Source of the DNA: Minwuia thermotolerans
Lineage (GTDB): Bacteria; Pseudomonadota; Alphaproteobacteria; Minwuiales; Minwuiaceae
Assembly: GCA_021604565.1 (NCBI GenBank)
Contig: BQJF01000021.1
Location: 1 to 51,088 of the forward strand
DNA length: 51,088 bases
Direction of reading: 5' to 3'
Part shown: positions 49,136 through 51,088 of the stretch, piece by piece
Layout: each line of letters opens with the position of its first letter
How positions within the stretch are numbered: the first letter of the stretch is position 1
The notes under the pieces: generated by a model
Databases searched by the model: none
What the model saw: the letters and a program-made list of their open reading frames with translations, nothing else
What the model was told of the DNA's origin: nothing
Translations under genes and position numbers: made by a program

Positions 49136-50416
49136 ATGGTGCGCCGCAACCCCTGTCGCAAGGCCCCCTTGGCACTGATGAAGATGGGACGAAACGTGAG
49201 CGGAAGCGGCCCTCGGCGCCGGTTTTCCGGGTATCCGTGGCTCTGGCTCGCCATGCTGTTCGTGCTGCTGCTGGCTCCGCTTTCCGAAACCCGTGCCACG
49301 GCAATCACGGCGATTCGCACCGGGGAGAACGCGGCGACCACGCGTGTCGTCCTGGATCTGAGTGCAAAGCCGGAGTGGAATCTGTTCCTGCTGGAGGATC
49401 CGTTCCGGATCGTCGTCGACCTGGCCGACACGGACTGGGCGCTGGAGGGACGGCCCGATCCGCCTCGTGGCCTGATCCGCGACCTGCGCTTCGGACAGTT
49501 CCGGGCCAATACCGGTCGGCTGGTGATGGACGCGGACCAGCCTGTGGTTGCACACCGGGTCTTTGCCCTGCCGCCACAGGCCGGGCAGCAATGGCGGCTG
49601 GTCATCGACCTGCGGGCCGCTGACGGCGCGGCCTTTGCCGCCGCGAAGCAGGAGAGTGCCGCCGCCAAGCCGGTGGCCGAAAAGCAGGACGTCGCCTTCT
49701 GGCCCAGCGGGGTGCCGCCGCTGCCGCCAAGACGGCCCGGTGCAGGGCGTGTGGTGGTCATTGATCCGGGGCACGGGGGCGTTGATCCGGGTGCGATCGG
49801 TGCTGGCGGTACGCGGGAGAAGGATATTGTCCTGAGTGTCGGCCTGGCCCTGCGCGAGGCTCTGCGTGCCCGTGGCAACTACCGCATCGTGATGACGCGC
49901 GACGGTGACAGGTTCGTGCGTCTGGGGGATCGGGTGCGGATTGCGCGTCGGGCCAACGCGGACCTGTTCGTGTCGCTGCACGCCGATGCAGCCGCCGGCC
50001 GGACGGCACGCGGGGCAGGGGTCTACACGCTTTCCGAGAAATCCTCCGACAGGGAAGCGGCGGCGCTGGCACGACGGGAGAATCGTTCCGACATCATCGC
50101 CGGTGTGGACCTGAGTGATGAGGCGGACGATGTCACTTCCATCCTGATCGACCTGGCGCAGCGCGAGACCATGAACCAGTCGGCGACCTTGGCCCAGACC
50201 GTCGTCGTCGAACTCGGGCAACGCGTCACCATGCGCTCCAACCCGCATCGCTTCGCCGGTTTCAGGGTGCTGAAGGCACCCGACGTGCCCTCCGTGCTCG
50301 TGGAGATCGGGTTCCTGACCAACCGGCAGGAGGAGGCGCAACTGAAATCGTCCCGCACGCGCCAGCGGATCGCAGATGGTCTGGCAGATGCCATCGACGC
50401 CTATTTCAGGCGCTAG
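49136..50416 (+). CDS. amiC: N-acetylmuramoyl-L-alanine amidase (AmiC type, AMIN + Amidase_3)
   Basis: A 426-residue exported cell-wall hydrolase that cleaves the amide between MurNAc and L-Ala during septum splitting. A long basic N-terminus leads to a signal/anchor (WLWLAMLFVLLLAPL), then an AMIN domain (about 55-170, TRVVLDLSAKPEWNLFLLEDPFRIVVDL), a Pro-rich linker and the catalytic Amidase_3 domain with zinc ligands His213 (DPGHGGVDPG), Glu228 (TREKDI) and His282 (SLHAD) and catalytic Glu390 (LVEIGFLTN). ATG 49136 has GGAAAG upstream; ATGs at 49178 or 49184 would shorten the N-region. The PBP1A gene follows in the same direction. Confidence 0.93.
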   Translation: MVRRNPCRKAPLALMKMGRNVSGSGPRRRFSGYPWLWLAMLFVLLLAPLSETRATAITAIRTGENAATTRVVLDLSAKPEWNLFLLEDPFRIVVDLADTDWALEGRPDPPRGLIRDLRFGQFRANTGRLVMDADQPVVAHRVFALPPQAGQQWRLVIDLRAADGAAFAAAKQESAAAKPVAEKQDVAFWPSGVPPLPPRRPGAGRVVVIDPGHGGVDPGAIGAGGTREKDIVLSVGLALREALRARGNYRIVMTRDGDRFVRLGDRVRIARRANADLFVSLHADAAAGRTARGAGVYTLSEKSSDREAAALARRENRSDIIAGVDLSDEADDVTSILIDLAQRETMNQSATLAQTVVVELGQRVTMRSNPHRFAGFRVLKAPDVPSVLVEIGFLTNRQEEAQLKSSRTRQRIADGLADAIDAYFRR

Positions 50417-50555
50417 GCTTCCTCATGTTTCAGCGGTAGTTCCATTCGCGCGGCTCGTCGCGGCCTGATTGCCTTCGCAGGGCCATGATTCTGGCCTAGG
50501 CTTTGCTATATCAACCGGATGAAACATCAATCAGGTACCGGACCAAGCTGAGTTC

Positions 50556-51088
50556 ATGCGTATTGTTTGGAAGATATTTCTCTGGCTGACAGCGCTGGGT
50601 GTGCTTGGGGCGCTGGCGGCGACAGGTTTCGTTGCCTATGCCTTCTGGCACTTCGGTCGGGAATTGCCGGAGCATGAGAAGCTGGCCGAATATGCGCCTG
50701 CCGTCGTCACCCGTGTACACGCCGGTGACGGGCAGTTGCTGGCTGAATATGCGCGTGAACGCAGGCTTTTCGTGCCGATCCAGTCCACGCCACGCCGTGT
50801 CATCAATGCCTTTCTGGCGGCGGAGGACGGCGATTTCTACAACCATATCGGCATTGATTTTCGTGCCGTGGCCCGGGCCGTCGTGCAGAACCTGCGCAAT
50901 CTGGGTACAGGGCGCCGTCCGGTCGGTGCCTCCACGATCACGCAGCAGGTGGCCAAGAACTTCCTGCTGACGAACGAGGTTTCCTACGAGCGCAAGATCA
51001 AGGAAGCGATCCTGGCGTTGCGGATCGAGAAAGCCTTCGACAAGAACCACATTCTGGAACTCTATCTGAACGAGATCTATCTGGGGCA
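50556..51088 (+). CDS. mrcA: penicillin-binding protein 1A, N-terminal part (3' end outside window)
   Basis: The first 177 codons are present. The protein starts with a membrane anchor (WKIFLWLTALGVLGALAATGFVAY) and continues into the glycosyltransferase GT51 domain: catalytic Glu90 in AAEDGDFYNHIGID, GASTITQQVAKN, RKIKEAILALRIEKAFDKNHILELYLNEIYLG. These motifs mark a bifunctional peptidoglycan synthase; the transpeptidase domain would follow beyond the window. The amiC-mrcA order is common in alphaproteobacteria. ATG 50556 has no strong ribosome-binding site; a TTTGCTATATC motif lies about 45 bp upstream and may be its -10 region. Confidence 0.95.
   Translation, partial: MRIVWKIFLWLTALGVLGALAATGFVAYAFWHFGRELPEHEKLAEYAPAVVTRVHAGDGQLLAEYARERRLFVPIQSTPRRVINAFLAAEDGDFYNHIGIDFRAVARAVVQNLRNLGTGRRPVGASTITQQVAKNFLLTNEVSYERKIKEAILALRIEKAFDKNHILELYLNEIYLG

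Noticed and set aside
1..51088. tRNA, rRNA or CRISPR loci
   Set aside because: No tRNA-like cloverleaf, rRNA segment or repeat-spacer array was noticed in any intergenic region; a dedicated scan was not possible.

Overview
The window looks like chromosome from a GC-rich alphaproteobacterium, most likely a Rhodospirillales-type marine or soil bacterium. The grounds are the gene content (cbb3 oxidase assembly operon, alphaproteobacterial RNase E with an acidic insert in its S1 domain, the rne/amiC/mrcA neighbourhood, several Liv-type transporter genes, DUF1638/MttB/corrinoid genes), the codon choice, and the dense packing with many 4-bp ATGA overlaps. The assignment is inference from gene content; there is no rRNA or other taxonomic marker in the window.

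Layout. 1-5.4 kb: the end of a cbb3-type cytochrome oxidase operon (ccoQ, ccoP) and its full assembly set ccoG-ccoH-ccoI-ccoS. 5.5-8.8 kb: a small SnoaL-fold protein, an Old Yellow Enzyme and a GatC/AtzG-like plus amidase pair. 8.75-12.8 kb: a mosaic segment with a lone lower-GC GIY-YIG nuclease gene and a substrate-binding protein/hybrid histidine kinase pair, bounded by interlocking direct repeats. 12.8-16.4 kb: a TIGR03032-type protein followed by F420 genes npdG, cofE and cofD. 16.4-19.1 kb: a glycine-zipper lipoprotein, small proteins, a secreted protein and a type II HAD dehalogenase. 19.2-24.8 kb: a luciferase-like monooxygenase and an alpha/beta hydrolase, then a corrinoid methyl-transfer module (DUF1638, corrinoid protein, non-pyrrolysine MttB homologue). 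25-27.3 kb: a BI-1/YccA protein and an M81 (MlrC) peptidase.

27.3-31.7 kb is a tight five-gene minus-strand operon: MBL hydrolase, a NicX-like (2,5-dihydroxypyridine dioxygenase family) protein, an alpha/beta hydrolase, an acyl-CoA-dehydrogenase-fold flavoprotein and a DUF3429 membrane protein. It looks like a catabolic unit, possibly for an N-heteroaromatic ring. 31.8-33.1 kb carries two lower-GC genes of unknown function (a winged-helix-like protein and a membrane protein). 33.3-40.1 kb is a complete branched-chain amino acid type (HAAT) ABC transporter, livHMGF and livK, with an acyl-CoA synthetase gene inside it. 40.2-44.5 kb holds DUF1330, two alpha/beta hydrolases, DUF6134, an SDR and an NTF2-like protein. 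44.6-51.1 kb is housekeeping: asd, rne, an N-acetylmuramoyl-L-alanine amidase and the start of penicillin-binding protein 1A.

The most unusual points are the nested repeat structure at 8.75-12.8 kb, the SBP-sensor kinase pair inside it, the NicX-like operon, the corrinoid methyltransferase module, the partial F420 pathway and the two-gene unknown island at 31.8-33.1 kb. No tRNA, rRNA, CRISPR array, transposase or integrase was seen.
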